A stretch of DNA of 62,114 bases from Streptomyces barringtoniae (GCF_020819595.1 NZ_JAJHNP010000035.1:1-62114); one strand, 5' to 3'; counted from the first letter of the stretch, positions 7,664 through 17,418 are shown. Made by a program: numbers and translations. The notes: generated from the sequence alone by a model not told the origin.

Positions 7664-8572
7664 ATGCAATTGGATTTGAACCTGCTGGCTGCGCTCGACG
7701 CACTGCTGGAGGAGGGAAGTGTGGCGGGGGCGGCCGCACGCATGCATGTCACGGCCCCCGCGATGAGTCGGAGTCTGGGCCGAATCCGGCGCACGACCGG
7801 GGACCAGATCCTGGTGCGCACCGGCCGCACGATGACTCCGACGCCGTACGCGATCGCCGTCCGGGAACAGGTGCACGAGCTGCTGCACCAGGTCCAAGGG
7901 GTGCTGGCACCGAGCCGTGAACTCGATCTGGCAGCGTTGGAGCGCACTTTCACACTCCGCTGGCACGATTCCCTGGTCGCCTTGAGCGGCCCCGCACTGC
8001 TCGCGGCCGTGCGTGAGGAGGCGCCGGGTGTGCGATTGCGCTTCGTCGCGGAATCCAGCATCGACACCCCCGAGTTGCGGCGCGGCGAGGTGGACCTGGA
8101 GGCGAACGCCAACCGCCCGAGCGCACCGGACATCCGTGCCGAGAACGTGGGCGAGACCCGCCTCGTCATCGTCGTGAGGCAGGGGCACCCCCTCACCCGC
8201 ATCAGGACCGTCACCGCAAAGCGGTACGCCGCCGCTGAGCACGTCACCGTCTCGCGACGTGGAAACCTCAGCAATGCCCTCGACGACGCTCTCGCGCGGC
8301 TCGGCCTCACCCGCCGCGTGGTGGCTACCGCGCCCACGGAAGCGGCCGCGCTGGAGTTCGCGCGCGGCTCCGATCTCCTGATCAGCGTCCCCGAAGCCAC
8401 CACACGGTCAGCGGTCGCCGACCTCGGCCTGGTCGTGCTCCCCCTCCCGCTCGAACTGCCGTCGGCACCGATATACCTGTCGTGGCATCAGCGCTACGAC
8501 ACCGACCATGCCCACGCCTGGCTGCGCGGGCTGGCGCGAACCGCGCTGGCCATGGGCGGAGCGTCGTCGTAG
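7664..8572 (+). CDS. LysR family transcriptional regulator
   Basis: 302 residues. The first ~60 form the LysR winged helix-turn-helix (LNLLAALDALLEEGSVAGAAARMHVTAPAMSRSLGRIRR), followed by the linker helix and a periplasmic-binding-protein-like effector domain (residues ~90-300) of usual family length. It is transcribed away from the IMPase/oxidoreductase operon and is the obvious candidate regulator of that operon. The inducer cannot be read from sequence. Confidence 0.92.
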   Translation: MQLDLNLLAALDALLEEGSVAGAAARMHVTAPAMSRSLGRIRRTTGDQILVRTGRTMTPTPYAIAVREQVHELLHQVQGVLAPSRELDLAALERTFTLRWHDSLVALSGPALLAAVREEAPGVRLRFVAESSIDTPELRRGEVDLEANANRPSAPDIRAENVGETRLVIVVRQGHPLTRIRTVTAKRYAAAEHVTVSRRGNLSNALDDALARLGLTRRVVATAPTEAAALEFARGSDLLISVPEATTRSAVADLGLVVLPLPLELPSAPIYLSWHQRYDTDHAHAWLRGLARTALAMGGASS

Positions 8573-8770
8573 TCGGCGCCGTCCGGCCGCTTCACCCCTT
8601 CAACGTCAGCAGCGGCTTGTCCGTGCGGGTACTGGCCGTGGGGGCGGCCAGACCGACGCCTGCGGCTCACGATCGCGGATCTGTGGGCCCTGCTCACTCG
8701 GTCGGCTCTTGGCCGGTGAGTAGGTTGAGCAAGCCGGCGGGGGCGTTGTCGCCGAAGATGAGCTGGTGCA

Positions 8771-11725
8771 TCACCTGTCCAGGAAGGTGACTCCATCAGA
8801 CCCGGGGCACATCGGTGGTTTACCGTCAGGCTGCCCTAAGACCAGCCGTACCAGGCCCGCGTGGTCGAATCCGGTCTTGAGGCAGATGCCAGACAGCAGC
8901 CGGGTCACATCGAGGGGCTCGAGGCCGAGGGCCTTGGCCATGCGGGCGGTTGACCAGCCGTGTGCCACCCACTCGGCCATCTGACGTTCCTGTGCGGTGA
9001 GGGAGTCCGTGGCAACGGCGTCGGACTGCAGGGGCCAGAGGCCGACCGCGTCGAGTTCGTCGCGAGCCCGGGCCGCGAGGGTGTCCGCGCCGCAGTTTAC
9101 CGCGCCCTCGAGTCCGCGGCGGAGCTGTCTGGCGGCATCCTGCGTCAGCCCGGCGCGACGCAGGGCGATGCCGTGGTCCACCAGTGCGCACGCCAGGTCG
9201 TAGCCGGACGGCGAGCGTTCGAGATGGGCGACTGCGTCTCCCAGGATGGCGGTTCGCTCTGGGGTGGGGGACACCGCGGCCAGGGCGTTCAGGGCCTGAC
9301 CGATGGCGGACTGCGTGCCGAACCTGCGGGCCCGCTCGACAGCGGTGGAGGCGAGCTTGAGGGCCTGCTCCGGGTCGGTGCTCCTCAGGGCCTGCGCGAG
9401 ATGGAGCTGCCAGGGGCACCAGGCGGGGTTGCGTATGCCGCGCGATTCGAGCCGGCTTCCCACCCCTTTGAGCTTCAGCTCGGCCTCACGGCGCATGCCG
9501 AGCGCGAGCAGTAGCTCGCTGTGGACGGTTTGGGAGTCCGGGTACACCACGGCGCTGGGCACGATGTCGCCGTAGCCGTAGGAGGTGGCGAGCTCCTCGG
9601 CTTCGGTGGTGCGGCCCCGGGCCAGCAGGATCTCGATGAGGATGCCGATCGCGAAGTACTGTGCGGGCACCTGGTGGCCGACCCGGTCCGCGATTTTCAG
9701 TCCGCCGCGGACCAGCGTCTCGGCTTCGTCGAGACGCCCGCGGCGGTAGCGGATGTAGCCGAGCAGGGTGTAGCCGAAGGACAGGTGGGCACCGCGCCAG
9801 CCCTTGCTCTCGCATTCGGCGATGCCTTTGCCGAAGAGTTCCTCGGCGCGTCCGGGCTGGTCGCAGTACACGAAGGTCATGGCGACCAGGACAGGGACCT
9901 CGAAACCCCAGTGTTCGTCGGTCCAGGAGAGGCCGTCACCGAGGGCCTCCTCGGCCCAGTGGAGTGCGGTGGCGGCGGGTTCACCGCGCACCATGGCGTC
10001 CCAGGCTCGCAGTCCGAGGATGTACCGCTCTGCGGTGTCGCGGCCCGTCAAGTGCTCGGCCAGCCGGGCCAGTTTGCGTGAACGGGCGGGTGAGTCTTCT
10101 TCGTCGGCTCTGAAAGCGTTCCACATGAACTGCTCGGCCTGCATGTGCAGGCGGGTGCGGGTGTCGGTGGCCGACCGGGCGGCCTCCGCGACGGTCTCGG
10201 CGGCCTCGGCCATCCGGTCCGAGTGGCCGAGGGCCTGTGCGAGCCGGTAGATGATCGCCTCTCGGAGCGCAGGAGGGAGGACAGGCTCGTCCAGTGCGGC
10301 CCGTAGATGGTTGACCGTGGTCGTCGGTTCGGTCAGCAGCGCCGAGCAGCCGAGCTCGAACAGGACGCTGGCCCGCTCGTCCAGGGCGGGCGGCTCGCGC
10401 AGCGCACGGGCCAGACAGCGCCGGGCGGCCTCAGGGGCGCCCGCCCTCAGGTATTCGCGGGCGGCCTCCCGGAGTTGCTGCACGACCCAGGGGTCACTTT
10501 CCGGGTGCATCTCCAGCAGGTGCCGTGCGGTGACGGCAGCCCCCAGTCCCGCGCTGGAGACGACGGCAGCGGTCTGGCCATGCATGGCGACGCGGAACGC
10601 GGCGGGAATGGCCCGGTAGACAGCCGTGGCGATGAGCGGGTGAAAGAACTCCAGATGGTCGTCTTCCGAGGCTTCGGGAGCCGGGTCGGCAAGGATGCGG
10701 GCCTCGCGCAGTAGTGAGATGGCGTCGGCGGACTCGGCCTCGCCCAGGCCGCCGACACTCGCGGCCAGGCTGCGGGTGGCTTCGGCGCCCAGCACGGCGG
10801 CGCCCCAGGCGAACCGGACGGTGGAGGTGCCGAGCCGCTCCAGCCTCTCGACGATCCCGCTGCCCTTCACGGCGGAGGCGAGCTCGCGCAGTTCTGCTAC
10901 GTGGGCTATCTGGGGCTTGAGGCCGCGGGCAGCGACCTTGGCGGCGAGCTCGACCGTCTCGAAGGGGTTGCCTCCGGTGACGGCCCAGGTCTCGCGGCAG
11001 AACGCCTCGTCGGCCTCCTCTCCCAGAGTGTTGCGGACGATGCGGCTGACCCCACCAGGGGTGAGCGGTACGAGATGGAAGGGGCGTGTTCCGTGGCGTT
11101 CGACGAGCTTGCCGAAGGCCGCGGCGTCCACGGGGAGTTCGTCCGGACGGTATGCAACGACGAGTAGCAGCGGCAGCTTGGTGACCCGTGGTGCGAAGGC
11201 AGTGAGCCAGGTGAGGGACTCGGTGTCGGCCCAGTGCGCGTCGTCGAGTAACACCACGAGAGGTGCCTGCTGCACGGCGAAGCGGGTGGCGATCCAGTCC
11301 AGGCCGTCGCGCACGCCCTGAGGGTCCGGGCTGCTGCCTCTGGTGTCTGCCACCAGGCCCAGCGCGGGGGCGACGATGTCGTGCCAGCTTCCGAGCATCC
11401 TGCGATGTTCCTCGTCGGTGCCGGTCGCAAGCATTGGCTGGATGAGCTGGCGAACGATGTGGAACGCGACGCCCTGCTCCTGTTCTCCCCCTCGGGCGGA
11501 GAGCACTGTACAGCCGCGGGCCACCGCTCTTCTGCGCACCTCGGCCAGGAGCGAGGTCTTGCCTAGTCCGGCCGGCCCGGCGAAGGCGAGCAGCGCGCCG
11601 GAGCCTGGCGCGGTGCCGGACGTACCGGTCAGTTCCGTCAGCAGGGTGTCGAGAGCAGCGAGTTCGGCGTCGCGTTCCAGCAGCAGTCGGGATGGCTGCC
11701 CTGGCCGGTCTCCGATGTAGGCCAC
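8771..11725 (-). CDS. Large ATP-binding LuxR-family (LAL) transcriptional regulator
   Basis: 984 residues from GTG 11723-11725, preceded by AAAGGAG. The N-terminal AAA/STAND domain has Walker A GPAGLGKT (~50-57) and Walker B LVVLLDDAHW (~160). A long helical TPR-like middle follows. The C-terminal region (SLTAQERQMAEWVAHGWSTARMAKALGL) is LuxR-type HTH, somewhat degenerate in its second half, with an extra ~20 residues beyond it. LAL proteins are typical pathway activators of streptomycete secondary metabolism. It diverges from the terpene synthase gene 340 bp away, making it a candidate activator of that gene. Confidence 0.88.
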   Translation of the reverse strand: MAYIGDRPGQPSRLLLERDAELAALDTLLTELTGTSGTAPGSGALLAFAGPAGLGKTSLLAEVRRRAVARGCTVLSARGGEQEQGVAFHIVRQLIQPMLATGTDEEHRRMLGSWHDIVAPALGLVADTRGSSPDPQGVRDGLDWIATRFAVQQAPLVVLLDDAHWADTESLTWLTAFAPRVTKLPLLLVVAYRPDELPVDAAAFGKLVERHGTRPFHLVPLTPGGVSRIVRNTLGEEADEAFCRETWAVTGGNPFETVELAAKVAARGLKPQIAHVAELRELASAVKGSGIVERLERLGTSTVRFAWGAAVLGAEATRSLAASVGGLGEAESADAISLLREARILADPAPEASEDDHLEFFHPLIATAVYRAIPAAFRVAMHGQTAAVVSSAGLGAAVTARHLLEMHPESDPWVVQQLREAAREYLRAGAPEAARRCLARALREPPALDERASVLFELGCSALLTEPTTTVNHLRAALDEPVLPPALREAIIYRLAQALGHSDRMAEAAETVAEAARSATDTRTRLHMQAEQFMWNAFRADEEDSPARSRKLARLAEHLTGRDTAERYILGLRAWDAMVRGEPAATALHWAEEALGDGLSWTDEHWGFEVPVLVAMTFVYCDQPGRAEELFGKGIAECESKGWRGAHLSFGYTLLGYIRYRRGRLDEAETLVRGGLKIADRVGHQVPAQYFAIGILIEILLARGRTTEAEELATSYGYGDIVPSAVVYPDSQTVHSELLLALGMRREAELKLKGVGSRLESRGIRNPAWCPWQLHLAQALRSTDPEQALKLASTAVERARRFGTQSAIGQALNALAAVSPTPERTAILGDAVAHLERSPSGYDLACALVDHGIALRRAGLTQDAARQLRRGLEGAVNCGADTLAARARDELDAVGLWPLQSDAVATDSLTAQERQMAEWVAHGWSTARMAKALGLEPLDVTRLLSGICLKTGFDHAGLVRLVLGQPDGKPPMCPGSDGVTFLDR

Positions 11726-12065
11726 GTCTGCTCCTTTGACCGTGCGCGATATGTGAATCCCCTTGGCGGGCGAAGCGTACGCCCGCGCGGGCCATCAGGG
11801 TTCCGCGAATGCGCCTACCGGAAAGAAGATTCGATTTCATGATGTTTCAGGCTGTGTTGCTGTTCCGTCTTCATCATTGTGCTGCGCACCTCGCAAGGGG
11901 GGCGCGTGAGCCGTAGCGTGCGCCGCCAACGGGCCCCAGGGCACCCGTCTCGCCCGCTCACCGAGCGGACAAACCGCGCCTAGCCTGCGGGGTGGAGTGG
12001 GAACGTCGGAGGGCGGCACCGTACCGGTCGGACACACCATGACACCGCGACACCCAGGGGTACGT
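11726..12065. promoter_or_regulatory. Divergent intergenic region between LAL regulator and terpene synthase
   Basis: 340 bp holding both promoters. There is an AT-richer patch around 11825-11880 (TCGATTTCATGATGTTTCAGG and following). No clear operator repeat could be picked out by eye. The arrangement suggests the LAL protein controls the terpene synthase. Confidence 0.4.
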
Positions 12066-13235
12066 ATGGCAGACATGACGGCTTCTGGCCGTGACCTGGC
12101 TCCACACGATCCGACGCGGCGCGCGGCCGCGGTCAGGATCCCGTTCCCGGCCCGTCTGAGCCCGCACGCCGAGCGGGCGCGGCGGCACAGCCTTCTGTGG
12201 GTACAGGAGATGGGTCTGCTGACGGACGCCGCCACCGGAGAGTACGACACGCTGCGACTCGAGCGGCTGATGGCGTACTTCTATCCCGACGCCGGAGGCC
12301 GGGACCTGGAGCTCGCCGCCGACTTCAACGCCTGGTTCTTCATCTTCGATGACCAGTTCGACGGTCGGCTGGGCAAGCGGCCCGAAGCGGTCGAGGCGCT
12401 CGTGGAGAGCCTGGTGCGCACCATGTCGGCGGACGCCCCGCGGTGGGCCCCCGGACCCGCGGATCCGCCGCTTGTGCGGGCCTTCCACGACATCTGGCAC
12501 CGCGCCACCGCCGACGCCCCGGACGACTGGCGACGTCGGTTCCGCCGCCACTGGAGCGCCTACCTGACCTCCCACCAGGAGGAGGCGCGCAACCGCACCG
12601 GCGATCGTCTCACCTCGCTGGAGCAGTACCTCGCGACGCGGCGCAACTCCATAGGGGTGCAGCCCTGCCTCGACTTCACCGAGCGGTGCGGGGCCTACAG
12701 CCTGCCGAACAGCCTGCACGACTCCGCCCCGCTGCGCGAGATGCGCGAGATCACCGGCGACGTGGTCATCTTCGTCAACGACATCGTCTCCCTCGTGAAG
12801 GAGATGGCAGTCGGGGACGTGAACAACAGTGTTCTCGTCACCCGCGAGGAGAAGGGCTGCGGCCTGGACGAGTCCGTTGCGTACGTCGCGGGCCTCGCAA
12901 ACGCCCGGACGGCCCGCTTTGGGCAGCTCGCCGCAGCACTTCCAGCATCCCTCGCGGCACGGGGTATGTCCGCGGAGGCCCGGCGGTACGTTGACCACTA
13001 CGTGGAGGGTATGGGCCATCTGATGGCGGGCAACCTCGCCTGGTCGCTGGCGACTTCACGTTACGACCAGAGGGGGATCACCGCCGTGAGCGACGGTCGC
13101 CAGCGCCCGTGGGCCTCTCTCGCTGCGGCGTCGGCGGACCCGGATGTCCGGCAATCGCCGCAACGAGCCGTCGGGCCGACGGCAGGCCGATTCGGGGCCG
13201 ACAAGTCCCCCCGGGGTCAGTTGGCCGGCTCTTGA
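12066..13235 (+). CDS. Class I terpene synthase (terpene cyclase)
   Basis: 389 residues from ATG 12066, with AGGGG 5 nt upstream; an upstream in-frame ATG at 11997 is less likely. It has the diagnostic metal-binding motifs of bacterial class I cyclases: FFIFDDQFDG (DDxxD at ~95-99) and NDIVSLVKE (NSE triad at ~238-246). An upstream RR pair (ATRRNS) acts as pyrophosphate sensor, and an RY pair (SRY) lies near residue 335. All catalytic residues are present. Length fits a sesquiterpene-type cyclase, plus an unusual polar ~50-residue tail after the RY motif. No P450 or prenyl-transferase gene is adjacent, so the product may be released unmodified. The product cannot be deduced. Confidence 0.92.
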   Translation: MADMTASGRDLAPHDPTRRAAAVRIPFPARLSPHAERARRHSLLWVQEMGLLTDAATGEYDTLRLERLMAYFYPDAGGRDLELAADFNAWFFIFDDQFDGRLGKRPEAVEALVESLVRTMSADAPRWAPGPADPPLVRAFHDIWHRATADAPDDWRRRFRRHWSAYLTSHQEEARNRTGDRLTSLEQYLATRRNSIGVQPCLDFTERCGAYSLPNSLHDSAPLREMREITGDVVIFVNDIVSLVKEMAVGDVNNSVLVTREEKGCGLDESVAYVAGLANARTARFGQLAAALPASLAARGMSAEARRYVDHYVEGMGHLMAGNLAWSLATSRYDQRGITAVSDGRQRPWASLAAASADPDVRQSPQRAVGPTAGRFGADKSPRGQLAGS

Positions 13236-13513
13236 CGGGTGCTCCAGTTCTACGCCCATCCGACACGGCGATGCCACGTGCGACGGAACCAACCGTGCGA
13301 CCAAGCTTGTTGCCCCCCACCGAGCCTGCGGACGAGTTGATGTGGGTCTCGCCACCGCTGCCGGGCCGCACCCACGGCCTGGCCGCGGTCCGGCGCCACC
13401 GCTGCCACCGCATCGTCGCTACCTGCGCCGGCTGCGGATCCCGGCACCCGCCGACCTGGCCTACACCGCAGCCGGCCCTGGCGTCGCCGCCGTCAAGCAC
13501 TGGTGTTCGTCGT

Positions 13514-14236
13514 TCAGTACGGGTGGGGCGGCCGGTGGGGGTCGGCTTGCTGGACGCGGGCGGCGAAGTTCGAGCCGGAATTGTTGACGCGGTAACGGCT
13601 GCGCACATAGTTGATCGCGGCGCACATGTCGGCGACCACGTCATACGGCGTCGTCGCCGTACCGGCCTGGTGGTGCTCCGCGAAGGTCGGCGGAATGACC
13701 TGCATCGCGCCGCGGGAGCAGTTCTGCCGGTGGCCGTCGGCCACGATCGGTCCGCGGTTGTTGCCGTCTCTAGTGTTGATTCGGTGGCCGGGGGCGTTAT
13801 AGGAGGACTCCCTCAGCGAAATGGTGACCAGCGCCGGGATTCCGAATTCGGTGTCCATGCCGGTCAGAGAGCACGCCGTCCGGGCGTAACCCTCCATCGC
13901 GGCCTTGCCCACACCGTTGTTCGGGTCGTGGTAAGTCACCTGTGCCAGGCTGAGCCTGCCCGGTGTGTTCCTGGTGGGCGCAATGCCGTGGCAATCCACA
14001 GTGAAACCTTCAAGGCGCCCGAGTTGGGTGAGCGTTGCGCAGCCGGGGATGCCGTCCGCGTCGTTTCCGTGGAAGCCCTGAGCGCGCTGCTCGGCGGCGT
14101 ACGCGGCCTTGGTCTGCTCATCGAAGTGACCCGTGGCTCCGGCCGGAATGCTGCGCCCCCGCGCGATCAGAGCGCGCTGGACGGTGCGAACGTCCTCGTT
14201 TGTCTTTCCGAACTGGACGTTGGCGAGCGTCACCAT
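13514..14236 (-). CDS. Peptidoglycan-binding, lysozyme-like cell-wall hydrolase
   Basis: 240 residues with AGGAGG 8 nt before ATG 14236. Residues ~1-80 form a peptidoglycan-binding domain (VQRALIARGRSIPAGATGHFDEQTKAAYAAEQRAQG). Residues ~110-225 look like a lytic-transglycosylase/goose-lysozyme fold, with SLRESSYNAPG (putative catalytic Glu) and RGAMQVIPPTFAEHH. There is no signal peptide, as in phage endolysins or tail-tip enzymes. It sits 134 bp downstream of a second wall-hydrolase-like gene on the same strand. Probably a phage-derived lysis or tail module, or an autolysin exported without a classic signal. Confidence 0.78.
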   Translation of the reverse strand: MVTLANVQFGKTNEDVRTVQRALIARGRSIPAGATGHFDEQTKAAYAAEQRAQGFHGNDADGIPGCATLTQLGRLEGFTVDCHGIAPTRNTPGRLSLAQVTYHDPNNGVGKAAMEGYARTACSLTGMDTEFGIPALVTISLRESSYNAPGHRINTRDGNNRGPIVADGHRQNCSRGAMQVIPPTFAEHHQAGTATTPYDVVADMCAAINYVRSRYRVNNSGSNFAARVQQADPHRPPHPY

Positions 14237-14370
14237 GGCGCCTGCCTCCTCGCTGGCTGGTATGTATGGCTGGTTCAGTGCCGACGTGTCACAGCCTCAC
14301 GGCGGTGAGTGCCGGTTTCGACGCCGGCACGGAACCAAGAAGAAGAGTCCTACCGAGTAACGGCTCGGGT

Positions 14371-15003
14371 TCAGGGGCGGTGATGGGCCGGAGCTCCGGC
14401 ACCGACGGGGTGCCGGGCCTCCACGTATGTCGGCCATGAGCCGGGGTCGACGTGGTCGTTCTCAGGGACGTGCGCGTGCGCGTACCAGCCGCCCTGGGAC
14501 TGCCATACATTCGCAGAGCGGTGCGCGGTGAAATCGGTCGGACGGCCCATGGGCCAGTTGTCCGGAACGCCCCAGGAGCGCACCCACGCGTTCAGCTCGG
14601 CCCAGCCCTTGCACGGGGTGTCCGTGAGCTTCGCGAACACCTTGCCGTTGAGGCGGCAGTGCGGGAAGAAAAGGGCCTCGATCTGGATGACGACCTTGCC
14701 GGCGCGGTTGGTGCGCGTGCCGCCGGACAGATCCCTGAGCGACTTGCTACGGGATGTTGCGGGGAAGAACTGGGCGAACGCACCGGTGAAGGGATCCCAC
14801 AGGATGTGCGGAGCCAGTTCCTTACCGCTGCTGGTGAAGAAATTCTTGAGGGAAGCGAACGGTACGAGGTCTTGCGGGGCCCCAGCGGTGGCCTCGCGGT
14901 CCGCGGTGATGTGCGCGATCGCCTTCGCTGGAAAGACGGAGTCGCACGGGGCATGGTCCCCGAGATCGGCTCTGACAGCGCCGGGCAGCCACAAATCGGC
15001 CAT
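14371..15003 (-). CDS. Amidase-like cell-wall hydrolase (phage-type endolysin)
   Basis: 210 residues, ATG 15003 with AAGGAG 6 nt upstream. It resembles N-acetylmuramoyl-L-alanine-amidase-type proteins: an early KAIAHIT strand with putative zinc His, HILWDPFTGAFAQF, VVIQIEALFF, and a terminal WYAHAHVPENDHVDPGSW that carries the second His group. PDNWPMGRPTDF matches the loop before it. There is no signal peptide. It is paired with the peptidoglycan-binding enzyme downstream; together they could cleave glycan and peptide bonds. Confidence 0.72.
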   Translation of the reverse strand: MADLWLPGAVRADLGDHAPCDSVFPAKAIAHITADREATAGAPQDLVPFASLKNFFTSSGKELAPHILWDPFTGAFAQFFPATSRSKSLRDLSGGTRTNRAGKVVIQIEALFFPHCRLNGKVFAKLTDTPCKGWAELNAWVRSWGVPDNWPMGRPTDFTAHRSANVWQSQGGWYAHAHVPENDHVDPGSWPTYVEARHPVGAGAPAHHRP

Positions 15004-15239
15004 TGCAGGCTCCTTGCGTCTGACACCAGGTGCGAATGCGGCAGCGAAAAGTCGTGACCAACTGCCGCCAGAGCATCGCTGCCGCTACCCGGTGCGGGTG
15101 TCGGGGCGGCAAAGGTCCTGACTGATAAGCGCTTCTGCTCCCCAGTGTGCTACGAAAAGCGATGTGTGGCGAACCAGTGCCGCAAGCGGCCATTGCCACC
15201 ATCAGATGCGGTGATACCGCCACCGCCCACGCGGCGCGG

Positions 15240-15600
15240 TCACCCCCGCCGATGGGCCGGTGATGGCACGGTACCGAACAGGCCGGCGCTGACCAAGGCG
15301 ATGCGTCGTACGTCCGCAGCCTTCATCACCGCGACGTCGGCCTGCGTGTCCCGCCAGCGCGAGCCGCGCCTCGGCCTTGGACCGGGCACCGTGGCCGGAG
15401 AGGAACGCGTCAGCCCCCGCCACCGCGACTTCAGGGCAGCCGGGTCCGCGGTGGCCAGGTCGGCGGTGACGGTGCGCACCGGCGCGGACGGCTTCCCCCG
15501 GTTCCGTACGACCGCTGTGACCTCGTGGCCTGCGGCGACGGTCTGTTCGAGGATCTGCCAGCCGACCCCACTTTGTCGATGGCTTCGTGCTCGGCACCCA
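15240..15600 (-). pseudogene. NAD(P)H-binding (NmrA/SDR-like) protein remnant
   Basis: The minus strand reads a typical Rossmann start and continuation, VGWQILEQTVAAGHEVTAVVRN then VRTVTADLATADPAAL, and later DVRRIALVSAGLFG. The residues before VGWQ lie in a different frame (LGAEHEAIDK), so there is a frame break near 15570. The end is truncated at 15240. It is joined directly to a sigma-factor fragment, so it has no start of its own. Confidence 0.6.
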
Positions 15601-15722
15601 GGCGAGCCGGTGTCCTCGATGTCCGCGACGCTGCCGAGCGTGTGGTAGGCGACTGGATGCAACAACTCGCGGTGGTCGGCGAACACCCGAGTGGCTGTCT
15701 CTGCCGTCGTCTCGCGGGCTCG
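15601..15722 (-). pseudogene. ECF sigma factor (SigJ-type) N-terminal remnant
   Basis: The minus strand encodes ATRVFADHRELLHPVAYHTLGSVADIEDT. This corresponds closely to the sigma-70 region 2 opening of ECF41/SigJ-like factors (FxxHRxxLxxxAYRxLGSxADAED). It breaks off exactly where the next helix should begin and runs into the oxidoreductase fragment, indicating a deletion fusion of two old genes. Confidence 0.6.
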
Positions 15723-16031
15723 GTCGGCCTGTCGATTCCATTGCCGTGGGCGATAGGAGCGGGTACCGGATGCGTTGCTCCGCGCGCGCCCGGGCGCGCG
15801 CCGGGCGCATTCACGTCGCCGCGGCCTGCCAGGACCCGGGGGTCCGTTCGACACCCGGATGGTGGTCCGGAAGTGTGGAGCAGCGGATCCACGGTCAGCA
15901 TGGTGAGGTGAAGTTTGCGGCGTATCGGCCTGCATGAGCAGCCGTGGACCGTCCTCGCATCCCGCCCGCCGCCCGGTAACGGCGTCCAAGCACGTGCCGA
16001 CCGCGTGGCCTGCACTGTCTTGAGGAGACGC

Positions 16032-17402
16032 ATGCGCGTTCTCATCCATATGAAGCCGGAGCCCGATCTGGTGGCCGCGGTCATCGACCCTGCGCGCACC
16101 GTGTTGCCCCGCGATGTCGCGGGGGAACTGCCCGGGGTCGAGCTGGATCACGACTACACACCGGTGCCGATCCCCAAGCCGATGCCCGCCGTGCCCGGCG
16201 GTGACCCGCTTTCCCTGGAGCAACCGCTCACCTTCTCGATGGCGCCTGAGCATGCCGGAGTCCTGGTCCGTGGACAGATCCACGACTTCGACAACGCCAG
16301 GCGCATCGCCATGCTGACCGTCGCCCGCCCCGACGTCCTCCAACTCGCTGCCGACTCGGTCATCGAATCCACCCCCACCTGCGGCGGAGATCCGCCGGTC
16401 GGCGACTGGCGGGAAGTCGCGGGGTTCTTCGCCGAGCTGAAGTCGGACAGTCTGAACGGTACCCGCGTTCCGCTGGCGATCGTCGACACCGGCATCAACC
16501 TCGAATTCGTGAGCGACAAGCGCGACGGCCTCGCGATCTCCCTGGACGCGCAGAACAGCTGGGTCCCACCGGGAGTGACCGGCCGGCCGGGTCAGTTCCC
16601 GGTTGCCCACGGCAGCATGTGCGCCTTCGACACGCTCATCGCCGCACCTGACGCAACCTTGCTCGACCTGCCCGTCCTTCGCTCGCAGCGGCAGGGTAGA
16701 ACCGTCATGGAGGGGCTGCTGTCGGACGCCCTCGCCGGATACTCCCACCTGCTCAGCTTCCTTGAGACAATGCCGCAGGAGCAAAGGAAGCTGGTGGTCA
16801 GCAACAGCTGGGGCTCTTTCTCTCCCCAGTGGGACTTCCCCCCTGGCCACCCGGGGAACTACTCGGACAACCCGGCCCACCCGTTCAACTTGTTGGTCAC
16901 CGCCCTGGAACAGGCGGGAGCCGACATCGTATTCGCGGCTGGCAACTGCGGCCGGGAGTGCCCCGACGCCCGTTGCACTTCCACCGACCGGCCGATCGGC
17001 GGAGCCAACTCCCACCCTCGCGTCCTGTGCATCGGCGGTGTCAACACCCAACGCGACCGGGTCGGCTACTCCTCTCAGGGACCGGGCCGGCTCAGCCAAC
17101 GCAAACCCGACATCTGCGCCTTCACGCATTTCAGCGGCTCGGAGGCATTCGGTCCGGGTACGCCGGACAGCGGCACCTCGGCCGCCTGCCCCGTGGCCGC
17201 AGGCGTGGTCGCCGCCATCCGCACCCAGTGGTCCGCCGCCTCCATCAGCCCCGGCGAGCTGCGGACCCTCCTGCGGCGCACCGCCGACGACCGCGGTGCC
17301 GCAGGGTTCGACTACGACTACGGGTACGGCGTGGTCAACGTGCCGGGCATCATGGACGCCCTGCACCGCCGCCAGAAGAACGGCCGCACCGGCGGCAGCT
17401 GA
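16032..17402 (+). CDS. S8 family subtilisin-like serine protease
   Basis: 456 residues from ATG 16032 with GAGGAG 6 nt upstream. The catalytic triad is visible: Asp ~152 in LAIVDTGIN, His ~193 in VAHGSMCA, Ser ~383 in SGTSAACPVAAGV; the oxyanion Asn is ~305 in AAGNCG. About 145 residues precede the catalytic domain; they begin MRVLIHMKPEPDL and lack a hydrophobic signal peptide, so the enzyme is probably cytoplasmic or exported another way. A small gene follows 16 bp downstream with its own ribosome site and looks like a separate propeptide/inhibitor-like protein. Substrate unknown. Confidence 0.9.
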   Translation: MRVLIHMKPEPDLVAAVIDPARTVLPRDVAGELPGVELDHDYTPVPIPKPMPAVPGGDPLSLEQPLTFSMAPEHAGVLVRGQIHDFDNARRIAMLTVARPDVLQLAADSVIESTPTCGGDPPVGDWREVAGFFAELKSDSLNGTRVPLAIVDTGINLEFVSDKRDGLAISLDAQNSWVPPGVTGRPGQFPVAHGSMCAFDTLIAAPDATLLDLPVLRSQRQGRTVMEGLLSDALAGYSHLLSFLETMPQEQRKLVVSNSWGSFSPQWDFPPGHPGNYSDNPAHPFNLLVTALEQAGADIVFAAGNCGRECPDARCTSTDRPIGGANSHPRVLCIGGVNTQRDRVGYSSQGPGRLSQRKPDICAFTHFSGSEAFGPGTPDSGTSAACPVAAGVVAAIRTQWSAASISPGELRTLLRRTADDRGAAGFDYDYGYGVVNVPGIMDALHRRQKNGRTGGS

Positions 17403-17418
17403 CGCGACCAGGAGAGAC

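Noticed and set aside
13109..14308. 399-codon plus-strand frame after the terpene synthase
   Set aside because: Antisense to the peptidoglycan-binding hydrolase, which has a ribosome site and domains.
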